Of a stretch of 62,854 nucleotides of DNA, positions 1 to 7,868 are shown piece by piece; the stretch's first letter is position 1; the number at the start of each line of letters is the position of its first letter. The translations under genes and the position numbers were made by a program. The notes under the pieces were generated by a model. That model saw nothing but the letters and a program-made list of their open reading frames with translations. It made no database searches and was not told the origin of the DNA. The DNA is from Actinomycetes bacterium. GTDB lineage: Bacteria; Actinomycetota; Actinomycetes; Mycobacteriales; Mycobacteriaceae. The DNA is taken from contig JAEXZY010000163.1 of the NCBI GenBank assembly GCA_023404955.1, forward strand, positions 1-62,854. Reading direction: 5' to 3'.

Positions 1-1351
1 CGTCGGGTGGGCGGATGAGTCGTTCGGGGGTGTGGTGGGTGTTGATGCGGGTTTGGCCGGTGTCCAGATCGGGTGGTGGGGTCCATTCGACTTCGTGGCG
101 GGTGTTCATCGATGTGGTCCAGCCGCCCTGTTTCACTGAGCGGTTGTCGGGTGGGCAGGCCAGGCCGAGGTCGTTGATGTTGGTCAGGCCGCCGTCGGCC
201 CAATCGGCGGTGACGTGGTGGACCTGGCAGCCGTACGCCCCGACGGGGCAGCCGGGTTTGGTGCAGCCACCCTCGCGGCCGATCAGCATGATCCGCTGCG
301 CCGCCGAGGCGACCCGGCGGGTGCGGAACAGGTCCAAAGCGGCTCCGGCGGCCCGGTCGAAGATCGCCAGGTAGTGACTCGCATGGGCGCCCATGCGGAT
401 GACGTCTTTGATGGGGAGCCGGGTCCCACCACCGGTGATGCCGATTCCGGCGCGGGATTCGAGGTCTTGCAGGGTGGTGCGCACGATCACCGTCACCGGT
501 AACCCGTTGAGTTGGCCGAGTTCGCCGCTCATCAGGGCGATCCGTCCGACCGCGAGCAGCGCGTCGTGCTGGCGTTGAGCCAGGCTGCGGTGATCGTTGT
601 CGATCTGGGCTTGGGTCGGGGTGCCGGAGGTGCAGGGTTCGTCATCGTCGGGGTTGCACATGCCCGGGGCGGCGTATGTGGCGAAGATCGCTTCCCACAC
701 CGCCGCGGCTTCCGGGGTCAGATCCGCCGTCCACGCCGTCATGCCGTCACGACCCTGGCGGCTCTTGGTCAGACCCCGCTTCCGAACGCGTTCGGTGTCG
801 TCGGGTTCGGGTCCGTCCTGATCGAGCAGGAACAATTCCAGTTCCGCGGCATCGTCGGTGGCTTTCGGGCCGGCACCGGAAGCGATGCGGACCACGTCAG
901 CCTCGAACTGCTCCCGCGTCGCGGCGTCGACGAACCCGGGCAGTTTGTTGACCGCTTTGCGGATCACCTCGACGTGTTCGGGCGTGATCCGGCCGTCGGC
1001 TTGGGCGGCCGCGGTTGCCTCCAGCACCGGGGGTAGCGGCGCTCCGGTCATCGACTGCCGCGGGGCCAGCAGCGCTGCCTCGGTCAGCCGGCGGTTGGCT
1101 TCCGGGCTGCTGATCCGGTAGCGGATCGCCAGGACGTCTTTCCAATTCTTGGCGCCCATCGCCTGGGGGGTGGTCTCGACCTGCAACCGCGCCAACGCCC
1201 GGTGCCAGGCCGCCGGCAGCCGGCACCCCGCCAACTCCAGCTCGTCGAGCAGCGCCACGATCTCCGCGGCGCTCGACAGGTCCAGAGCGGCGGCCAGCAC
1301 GGCATCGACCCCAGCGCGTAACGCCGCGACCGCCTCCCGCACCTCCACCAT
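1..1351 (-). CDS. DUF222 / HNH endonuclease domain protein (13E12 family), 3' end beyond window
   Basis: The frame is open from an ATG at 1351 to the left edge (450 codons), so the C-terminus is missing. The N-terminal part reads as the helical DUF222 region. The C-terminal part has an HNH-type zinc/nuclease module with paired cysteines (GCTKPGCP near residue 357), the QVHHVT histidine pair near residue 376 and a downstream N-D-L-G-L-AC segment. Members of this family are repeated in mycobacterial genomes (REP13E12), and some are DNA-damage induced. Cellular function is not established; a nuclease role is inferred from the HNH motif. The start is supported by a LexA-like box immediately upstream. 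A divergent paralogue lies at 10761-12365. Confidence 0.85.
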   Translation of the reverse strand, partial: MVEVREAVAALRAGVDAVLAAALDLSSAAEIVALLDELELAGCRLPAAWHRALARLQVETTPQAMGAKNWKDVLAIRYRISSPEANRRLTEAALLAPRQSMTGAPLPPVLEATAAAQADGRITPEHVEVIRKAVNKLPGFVDAATREQFEADVVRIASGAGPKATDDAAELELFLLDQDGPEPDDTERVRKRGLTKSRQGRDGMTAWTADLTPEAAAVWEAIFATYAAPGMCNPDDDEPCTSGTPTQAQIDNDHRSLAQRQHDALLAVGRIALMSGELGQLNGLPVTVIVRTTLQDLESRAGIGITGGGTRLPIKDVIRMGAHASHYLAIFDRAAGAALDLFRTRRVASAAQRIMLIGREGGCTKPGCPVGAYGCQVHHVTADWADGGLTNINDLGLACPPDNRSVKQGGWTTSMNTRHEVEWTPPPDLDTGQTRINTHHTPERLIRPPD

Positions 1352-1354
1352 TAT

Positions 1355-1370
1355 TCGAACATACGTGCGA
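1355..1370 (-). promoter_or_regulatory. LexA-like SOS box upstream of the DUF222/HNH gene
   Basis: The 16-mer on the plus strand is TCGAACATACGTGCGA. It matches the mycobacterial/Gram-positive LexA site TCGAAC-N4-GTTCGA with one mismatch (GTGCGA for GTTCGA). It sits 3 bases upstream of the ATG at 1351. Binding is inferred, not shown. Confidence 0.6.
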
Positions 1371-1457
1371 CCACCGACAACTTTCGACCCCGCCGATCGT
1401 GTGAATTCGCTATGCGTCTCACCGCGCACAGCAACGACGTGAATAGCGTCGTTGGTG

Positions 1458-1964
1458 ATGTCCGCTCGCATACCGCTCGTCGTCGCAGCCGTCCTGGCCC
1501 TGTCGAGTTGCGCTCCGTCGCCCGAACCTCGTAACCAGGTGGTCGGCACGTGGCAGATGGTGTCGGCGCAGATCGACCGCAGCGGCGTCCTCGAGCCGGC
1601 TTACGGAGACCGTCCCAGCGGAATGCTCACCTTCACACCGGACATGCACTTCGTCGAGGTGCTGACCGACTCCACGGTGCCGCCCTTCGCATCCGACGCG
1701 CGCGGCGAGGGCACCGATGCCGAGAACCGTGCCGCGATGGCCGGAAGCATCGGGATGTTCGGCACCTACACCGTCGACGGAGGCGGCCAGTTCAGCGGCA
1801 ACCGAGTCGAGGGGGCGACGTTTCCCAACTGGGTCGGCGATGTCCGGACCACCGACGAGCTGCGCATCGTCGTCGACGGCGACCGAATGACAGAAAATTT
1901 CACCCGTCCCGACGGGACCAGGATCGCCATCGTGTTCCAGCGCGTCTCACCGGCCGATCAGTAG
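1458..1964 (+). CDS. Putative lipoprotein with lipocalin-like domain
   Basis: A short hydrophobic signal sequence ends in a lipobox (ALSSC), predicting a lipid-anchored exported protein of 168 residues. After the anchor the sequence follows the pattern of lipocalin-like (PF13924-type) proteins: a VGTWQMVSA opening, then strand-rich segments with GMLTFTPDMHFVEVL and GTYTVDGGG. TTG (1452), GTG (1455) and ATG (1458) follow in frame; I chose the ATG. The ligand is unknown. The gene diverges from the HNH gene, and its last seven bases overlap the end of the convergent nitrate reductase gene. Confidence 0.65.
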   Translation: MSARIPLVVAAVLALSSCAPSPEPRNQVVGTWQMVSAQIDRSGVLEPAYGDRPSGMLTFTPDMHFVEVLTDSTVPPFASDARGEGTDAENRAAMAGSIGMFGTYTVDGGGQFSGNRVEGATFPNWVGDVRTTDELRIVVDGDRMTENFTRPDGTRIAIVFQRVSPADQ

Positions 1965-4900
1965 ACGTCGCGCACGTAGCGCTTCTCCCCCACCAACTCT
2001 CGCTTGTACGCTCGCGCGGCCTCGTCGTTCATCCCACCGTGGGTCCGGATGATCGCCGTCAGCGCATCGTCGACATCCTTGGCCATCCGCGTAGCGTCAC
2101 CACACACGTAGAAGTGCGCACCGTCCTCGAGCCACCGCCACACGTCAGCACCGTAGTCCAGCATCTTGTGTTGCACATAGATTCTCTGGGCCTGGTCACG
2201 GGAGAATGCGAGATCGAGCCGGTTGAGAAACCCGTCAGACACCATGTCCTGCAGATCATCTCGATAGTAGAAGTTGTGCGCCCGGTGCTGATCGCCGAAG
2301 AACAACCAGTTCGGCCCGGTGTGGCCGCGCGCCCGACGGTCCTGCAGGAAAGCGCGGAACGGCGCGACACCGGTTCCCGGGCCGACCATGATCATCGGGG
2401 TCCGCGAATCCGTCGGCGGCCGGAAGTGTGGCGACCGCTGCAGGAACACCGGTACCGGCGTGCCGTCCGCCAGATCGGCCAGGTAGGTCGACCCGACCCC
2501 GCCGCGCGGATCACCGCCCGGGCTGGAGTAGCGCACCACCGACACCGTCAGCTGCACCTCGTGGGGACTGACCAGCGGGCTCGACGAGATCGAGTACTGC
2601 CGCGGGGTGAGCCGCACCAGCACCTCCTGCCAGAGCTCGAGGTCGGCACGCACCCCGAACTCCGCGACCAGATCGAGGCCGTTGCGGTTCACCAGCCACT
2701 TGTCCAGCTCACGCCGATCCGTGCGCAGCCGCCGCACCGGCCCCCCGTCTCGGCTGTGCTCGGCGACGAAGTCGACCAGGTCGGCGGTGACCTTGCACAC
2801 GTCGTAGCGCCCAGTCACAGCCTCCCGCAGCGAGATCGGGACGCCGTCGACCACGACGACTTCGTCACCAGCGAATCCCGTTGCCCGCAGCCATGTCTCG
2901 ACAGTCGACACGGAGTTGCGCACGTACACGCCCAGTGAATCGCCTGCCGCGTAGGAGACGTCGTGTGCGCTGATGTCGAACCCGAACTGTCGCACCTCCT
3001 TGGCGGCGCCCGACGGCGTCAGCAGCACATTGCGGCACAGTGGCGCCGAGATCGGCTGCGCGCGGGTGAACGCGACCGGATCGGGGGGTGACGCAGCCTG
3101 GGTTTCTGGCGCCACACCGGTCAGCGTCTCGACGACCGCGTCCGCCCAGCTGGTCATCGGCGCCTCGTCGTGCACTTCGCAGTCGGCGCGGTCGAGCATC
3201 CTCGTCGCACCGAGCGCGGTCAACCGCGCGTCCAGAGATTTCGCGTGGCCACAGAAATTGCCGTACGAGCGATCGCCGAGTCCCAGCACCGAATAGCGCA
3301 CCCCGGCGAGCTCCGGCGCGTCCTCGCCGGCCAGCCGTTCCCAGAACGCGGCACCGTTGTCGGGTGGGCCGCCGTCGCCGAACGTACTGGTGACGATGAC
3401 GACCTCGCCGGCGTCCGAGAGCTCTGCGACGTCGACGTCGTCCATCGCCGACAGCCGCGCCCCGCCGAGCCGCCGGCTCACCTGGTCGGCGAACTCCTCG
3501 GCGTTCCCGGTCTGCGACGCCCAGAGCACCAACGGTCCGGCCGGAGTGGACGTCTCGGGGCCGCGGGAGTAGCGGCCGGCCAGCATGCCCTCGACGAGGA
3601 CCCGGGTCTGCACACCGAGCGGGGCGTCGGAGGGCAGCACCGGGACGCCCGGTCGACCCTGCTCGATACCGGCGAGGAAGCCTCGAACATAGAGCTTCTC
3701 GTGCTCGGTCAGCTCAGGAGCAGGCAACGGCCGCAGTGCCACCGCGGTCACTTTGAATTCCGGTTGCAGCGAGAAGGGGTCGACCGCGTCGTTGGTGAGG
3801 GCGTTGACGGTCAGATCCTCACCGTGTTCGTCGTTCCAGTGGAACGGCACCCACGTGTTCCCCGGCATCACCCGATCGGTCAGCACGGCAGGCACGACCG
3901 CGCGCCCCCGCCGGGAGACGATCTCGACCGCACTGCCGTTCGCGATCTGCGCCGCCTCTGCGTCGTCGGGATGGATCTCGATGAACGGCTTCGGATTCAG
4001 CTTGGTGAGTTTGGCGACCCGACCGGTCTTGGTCATGGTGTGCCACTGATGCTGCAGCCGGCCGGTGTTCAGCACCGCGGGGTACTTCTCATCGGGTCGC
4101 TCGGCGGCGTCGACGTGCGGCCGCGGATGGAACACCGCGCGCCGGGACGGCGTCGGGAAGGCCAAGCGCGGTCGGTGACCGTGCGCGTCGACGAACAGGG
4201 TCTGTGAGACACCGTCGTTGACGTAGCGAATCGGGTTGCGGTCGGCCGAGCCGCCGGCGTAATCCTCGGGCGGGCACGGCCACTGGACCGGAGTGTCGCG
4301 CAGGCGTTCATAGGTGATGCCACGCAAGTCGTAACCGGTGTCCGGGTTGGAGAATCGGCGGATCTCGTCGAAGATCTCCTCGCTCGACTTGTAGTCGAAG
4401 TCATCGCCGAACCCGAGGTGGCGAGCCACCCCGCAGATCAGTTCCCAGTCCGGCCGCGACCCACCCAGCGGCGGAACCGACTGCGCCAGCAGCGTCATGG
4501 TGCGGTCGGAGTTGACCATCACCGCGTCGGCCTCAGCCCACAGCGCGGCCGGCAGCACTATGTCGGCGTGCCGGGTGGTCGCCGTCTCGGCGTACGCATC
4601 CTGCGCGATCACCAGCTCGGCGGCCTGCAGACCCGCCAGCACAGTTGCGCGGTTCGCCACGCTGGCAACGGGATTGGTGCAGATGATCCAGACAGCCTTG
4701 ATCTGGCCGTCGGCCATTCTGCGGAACATCTCGACGGTTCCGGGGCCGACATCGGTGCGGATGGTGCCCGGCTCCAGCCCCCACTGCTCCTCGACGAAGG
4801 CCCGGTCGCGCTCGGACAGCACCGCGCGCTGCCCCGGCAAACCCGGCCCCATGTAGCCCATTTCGCGCCCGCCCATGGCGTTGGGCTGCCCGGTCAGCGA

Positions 4901-5893
4901 CATCGGCCCGCTGCCCGGGCGGCAGATCGCACCGGTGGCCAGATGCAGGTTGCAGATCGCGGTGGTGTTGGCGGTGCCATGGGTGCTCTGGTTGAGGCCC
5001 ATGGTCCAGCAGGTCATCCACTCCCCGGCCTCGGCGATCATCGTCGCCGCGGTGCGGACGTCGGCTTCGGAGAGCCCGGTGATCTCGGCGACGCGCTCCG
5101 GCGGATAGTCGGCGAGGAAGGCCGGCATCGCCTCCCAGCCCTCCGTGTGCTCGGCGATGAACTGCTCGTCGATCGCGCCGTCGGCCACGAGCAGGTGCAG
5201 GATGCCATTGAGCAGGGCGAGATCGGTGCCCGGCCGGATCTGCAGGTAGAGGTCGGCCCGGTCGGCGGTGGTGGTGCGGCGCGGGTCGACAACGATGAGC
5301 TTCGCGCCGGCCTTGAGGCGGTCGGCCATGCGCAGGTACAGGATCGGGTGGCAGTCGGCCATGTTGGACCCGATCACGAAGAACAGATCGGTGCAGTCGA
5401 AGTCGCTGTAGGACCCGGGCGGTCCGTCGGCGCCCAGCGACTGCTTGTAGCCGACGCCGGCGCTGGCCATGCACAACCGCGAATTGGATTCCAGGTGCAC
5501 CGTACGCAGAAAACCCTTGGCGAGTTTGGTTGCCAGGTACTGGGATTCGATCGACATCTGCCCCGACACGTAGATGGCCACGGCATCGGATCCGTGCTCG
5601 TCGACGATCGCTCGCAAGCGGCGGCCCGCCTCGGCGATCCCGTCGTCGACGTCGACGGCAACCGGATCGGCCCCTCGCGAAGGTCGCAGCAGCGCCGTCG
5701 TCAGCCGACCGTCGGTCGCGGCCATCAACTCCGCGTGGGTCGCCCCCTTCGTGCACAGCCGGCCCGCGTTCGTCGGGTGCAGGGTGTCCCCGGACACCGT
5801 CGCGATGACCGGCGCACCGGTCGCGGGGTCGGGGCGGGTCTGGACCGAGATCCCGCACCCGACACCGCAGTAGGAGCAAGCAGTGCGTGGCAT
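1958..5893 (-). CDS. nasN: Fused assimilatory nitrate reductase: molybdopterin catalytic domain + flavodoxin + FAD/NADPH reductase
   Basis: This is a 1311-residue single-chain enzyme predicted to reduce nitrate to nitrite in the cytoplasm using NAD(P)H. Cysteines 6, 9, 13 and 47 form the N-terminal [4Fe-4S] site. Cys141 in SNSRLCMAS is the expected Mo ligand of Nas/Nap-type reductases. The molybdopterin-dinucleotide domain lies near 600-720. A flavodoxin module starts near 782 (WASQTGNAEEF). A sulfite-reductase-flavoprotein-like FAD/NADPH part follows, with RQYSISSS near 1098 and GPGTGVAPFRAF near 1168, and ends VRDVY. A diflavin-containing monomeric nitrate reductase called NasN is known in M. 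smegmatis; this has the same architecture. It lies 15 bp downstream of the narK-family gene, so the two are probably cotranscribed. Confidence 0.92.
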   Translation of the reverse strand: MPRTACSYCGVGCGISVQTRPDPATGAPVIATVSGDTLHPTNAGRLCTKGATHAELMAATDGRLTTALLRPSRGADPVAVDVDDGIAEAGRRLRAIVDEHGSDAVAIYVSGQMSIESQYLATKLAKGFLRTVHLESNSRLCMASAGVGYKQSLGADGPPGSYSDFDCTDLFFVIGSNMADCHPILYLRMADRLKAGAKLIVVDPRRTTTADRADLYLQIRPGTDLALLNGILHLLVADGAIDEQFIAEHTEGWEAMPAFLADYPPERVAEITGLSEADVRTAATMIAEAGEWMTCWTMGLNQSTHGTANTTAICNLHLATGAICRPGSGPMSLTGQPNAMGGREMGYMGPGLPGQRAVLSERDRAFVEEQWGLEPGTIRTDVGPGTVEMFRRMADGQIKAVWIICTNPVASVANRATVLAGLQAAELVIAQDAYAETATTRHADIVLPAALWAEADAVMVNSDRTMTLLAQSVPPLGGSRPDWELICGVARHLGFGDDFDYKSSEEIFDEIRRFSNPDTGYDLRGITYERLRDTPVQWPCPPEDYAGGSADRNPIRYVNDGVSQTLFVDAHGHRPRLAFPTPSRRAVFHPRPHVDAAERPDEKYPAVLNTGRLQHQWHTMTKTGRVAKLTKLNPKPFIEIHPDDAEAAQIANGSAVEIVSRRGRAVVPAVLTDRVMPGNTWVPFHWNDEHGEDLTVNALTNDAVDPFSLQPEFKVTAVALRPLPAPELTEHEKLYVRGFLAGIEQGRPGVPVLPSDAPLGVQTRVLVEGMLAGRYSRGPETSTPAGPLVLWASQTGNAEEFADQVSRRLGGARLSAMDDVDVAELSDAGEVVIVTSTFGDGGPPDNGAAFWERLAGEDAPELAGVRYSVLGLGDRSYGNFCGHAKSLDARLTALGATRMLDRADCEVHDEAPMTSWADAVVETLTGVAPETQAASPPDPVAFTRAQPISAPLCRNVLLTPSGAAKEVRQFGFDISAHDVSYAAGDSLGVYVRNSVSTVETWLRATGFAGDEVVVVDGVPISLREAVTGRYDVCKVTADLVDFVAEHSRDGGPVRRLRTDRRELDKWLVNRNGLDLVAEFGVRADLELWQEVLVRLTPRQYSISSSPLVSPHEVQLTVSVVRYSSPGGDPRGGVGSTYLADLADGTPVPVFLQRSPHFRPPTDSRTPMIMVGPGTGVAPFRAFLQDRRARGHTGPNWLFFGDQHRAHNFYYRDDLQDMVSDGFLNRLDLAFSRDQAQRIYVQHKMLDYGADVWRWLEDGAHFYVCGDATRMAKDVDDALTAIIRTHGGMNDEAARAYKRELVGEKRYVRDVY

Positions 5894-5908
5894 CGTGATC
5901 CGGGCGAG

Positions 5909-7333
5909 CTATCCGGCGGGAACGGGGGTGGCCGAACGTCCGAGCTGTTCGCCGGTGTGGACGCGGTTCTTCCCGAGACGTAGGAACACGACCCAGGTCA
6001 CAACGGCGCACACCACGTAGAAGAGGCCGAAGACCCAGAACGCGTTCGTCGCCGACTTCGCATCACCGACGTAGGACGCCCGCAGCACGATGTTGATGAA
6101 CACCCCGCCCAGCGCACCGACGGCGCCGGCGAATCCGATCAGCGCACCCGACATCGCACGCGACCACGCGGCCTTCTGCTCCCGGTCCAGATCATCGCGG
6201 CCCTGGGCCTTGGCTTCGAAGATCGACGGGATCATCTTGTAGGTCGAGCCGTTCCCGATGCCCGACAGCACGAACAGCAGGATGAATCCGGCCACGTAGC
6301 CGACCATCTGGCCGCCGCTGGCGGCACCGGCCTGCGCGTCGTCGAGCGTTCCGGCGACGATCAGGATGCCGGCGGCGAACATCATCGCGATGAAGGTGTA
6401 GAGCGTGATCTTTCCGCCACCGATGCGGTCGGCGAGCCGGCCACCGAAGGGACGCGATATCGAGCCGAGCAGCGGCCCCAGGAAGGCGATCTGGGCGGCG
6501 TGCAACGCGGCCTGCGCGGGGGTGTCCCCGCCGGCGAGGTAGTTGATCTGGAGAACCTGGCCGAACGCGAACGAGAAGCCGATGAACGAGCCGAAGGTAC
6601 CGATGTAGAGGAAGCTCATCACCCAGGAGTGCTTGAACCGCAACGCTTCGACGAGTGCGCCGAGATTGGATTTCTGGTTGCGCAGATTGTCCATCTTCAT
6701 CGCCGCGCCCACCGCGGCCAGGCTGATCGCCACGAGGTAGACGGCACAGACGATCTCGGGCCGCATGTTGCCCGCGGTGGCGATCACCAGCAGGCCGATG
6801 AGCTGGATGACCGGCACGCCGATGTTGCCGCCGCCGGCGTTGAGCCCGAGCGCCCACCCTTTGAGCCGCTGCGGGTAGAACGCGTTGATGTTGGTCATCG
6901 AGGAGGCGAAGTTCCCGCCGCCGAGCCCGGCGAACGCAGCGACCACCAGGTAGGTGGTGTAGGACGCCGGGTTCTTCATGAAGTACAGCGTCAGCAGGGT
7001 GGGGATCAGCAGCAGCAGCGCGCTGACGATCGTCCAGTTACGTCCGCCGAACCGGGCCGGTGCGATCGTGTAGGGGATGCGCATGAACGCACCCACCAGC
7101 GTCGGCACCGCGACGAGGTAGAACTTGCCCGCCGCGTCGATGCCGTAGACGTTCTGCGGCATGAACAGCACCATCACCGACCAGATCGACCACACCGAGA
7201 AGCCGACGTGTTCGGCGATCACCGACCACACCAGGTTGCGCCGGGCGATGTCCTTGCCGCCGGCCTCCCACGCCTCGGTGTCTTCGGGGTCCCAGTGCTC
7301 GATGTCGTGCTTGCCCGCTGTCGTGTTCGCCAT
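5909..7333 (-). CDS. narK: Nitrate/nitrite transporter, NarK/NNP family (MFS)
   Basis: A 474-residue polytopic membrane protein with about 12 hydrophobic segments. Nitrate-nitrite-porter signatures are visible: the glycine-rich FAGLGGGNFASS segment near residue 135 and LNAGGGNIGVP near 165, and the second-half counterpart near GIGNGSTYKMIPSIF. The hydrophilic N-terminus (about 30 residues, acidic) is typical of actinobacterial NarK proteins. It presumably supplies nitrate to the reductase encoded 15 bp downstream. Which numbered narK paralogue it corresponds to cannot be decided here. It is divergent from the 117-aa gene and nirBD, with about 178 bp between the start codons. Confidence 0.9.
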   Translation of the reverse strand: MANTTAGKHDIEHWDPEDTEAWEAGGKDIARRNLVWSVIAEHVGFSVWSIWSVMVLFMPQNVYGIDAAGKFYLVAVPTLVGAFMRIPYTIAPARFGGRNWTIVSALLLLIPTLLTLYFMKNPASYTTYLVVAAFAGLGGGNFASSMTNINAFYPQRLKGWALGLNAGGGNIGVPVIQLIGLLVIATAGNMRPEIVCAVYLVAISLAAVGAAMKMDNLRNQKSNLGALVEALRFKHSWVMSFLYIGTFGSFIGFSFAFGQVLQINYLAGGDTPAQAALHAAQIAFLGPLLGSISRPFGGRLADRIGGGKITLYTFIAMMFAAGILIVAGTLDDAQAGAASGGQMVGYVAGFILLFVLSGIGNGSTYKMIPSIFEAKAQGRDDLDREQKAAWSRAMSGALIGFAGAVGALGGVFINIVLRASYVGDAKSATNAFWVFGLFYVVCAVVTWVVFLRLGKNRVHTGEQLGRSATPVPAG

Positions 7334-7400
7334 GGAAGTCAGTGAAAGCCCAGGTCATTGTCGAGCCATTGCACGTCGATGACACACAAGAAAACTCGCC

Positions 7401-7502
7401 CTCACATCGGTCGGGGGCTCACCGTGAGGCGGTGGAGATGTGAGCGGGGGTATCCATGGGCGCAGCATCGGCGAAACCGCCTGGAAACAGGCGGCTCATA
7501 CC
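7401..7502 (+). promoter_or_regulatory. Candidate structured 5' leader upstream of the 117-aa gene and nirBD
   Basis: Several perfect complementary segments are nested in 100 bases. CTCACATC (7401-7408) pairs with GATGTGAG (7437-7444), and CTCAC (7418-7422) pairs with GTGAG (7424-7428) inside it. GGTAT (7449-7453) pairs with ATACC (7498-7502), enclosing a 7-bp hairpin with a GAAA tetraloop (CCGCCTG-GAAA-CAGGCGG, 7477-7494). The block ends 9 bases before the likely ATG at 7512. It does not match the riboswitch signatures I can recall (no cobalamin B12 box, no ANTAR hexaloop pair). The function is inferred only; DNA operator use of the inverted repeats is an alternative. Confidence 0.45.
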
Positions 7503-7511
7503 TTTCCCAGC

Positions 7512-7865
7512 ATGTCCGACGGAAGCAGTCCGCAGTTCCTGCAAGGCGCCTTCACCTTCGTGGGCAAGGGCTATGACGCGCCTCTGCCTATAGACGCCTC
7601 GCTCAAATACCAGGTGCCCGCAGGTGCCATCACCCAGCCCGTGTACTTCCGCGGCGGAAATTCGGCCGACGAGATGGTCAGCGTGATCCTCTACCGTGAC
7701 GGCGCGCCGATGCGGTACTTCCCGATCGCCGCCAAGGGCGCCACCCACGTGGCGCTGCGGGTGGTCGAGGACCTGCTCGCCGACACCGTGCTCGAGATCT
7801 ACGTGGCCGCGCCCGACGGGCTCGCGGGCACGGTGGTCGTCGATCTCGGCCTGGTCGAGGTGTAG
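7512..7865 (+). CDS. Conserved-looking small protein of unknown function, first gene of the nirBD unit
   Basis: A 117-residue soluble protein with no signal peptide or membrane segment. Alternating hydrophobic residues (VYFRGG, MVSVILYRDG, HVALRVV, VLEIYV, TVVVDLG) suggest an all-beta sandwich. There are no cysteines, so it is not a redox carrier of the ferredoxin type. An in-frame ATG at 7440 would add 24 residues, but that stretch lies in the self-complementary leader, so ATG 7512 is preferred; no strong Shine-Dalgarno is visible. The stop is 3 bases before the nirB GTG, so it is probably co-expressed with nirB and may assist nitrite reductase assembly or regulation. I do not recognise the family. 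Confidence 0.65.
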   Translation: MSDGSSPQFLQGAFTFVGKGYDAPLPIDASLKYQVPAGAITQPVYFRGGNSADEMVSVILYRDGAPMRYFPIAAKGATHVALRVVEDLLADTVLEIYVAAPDGLAGTVVVDLGLVEV

Positions 7866-7868
7866 ACG

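Noticed and set aside
7334..7440. Possible GlnR site (AC-n9-AC type) between narK and the 117-aa gene
   Set aside because: Near matches such as ATGAC...GAAAAC have wrong spacing (10 instead of 9), so no site could be supported.
7440..7511. N-terminal extension of the 117-aa protein from ATG 7440
   Set aside because: The 24 extra codons fall in the hairpin-rich leader and look non-coding; the protein fold starts after ATG 7512.
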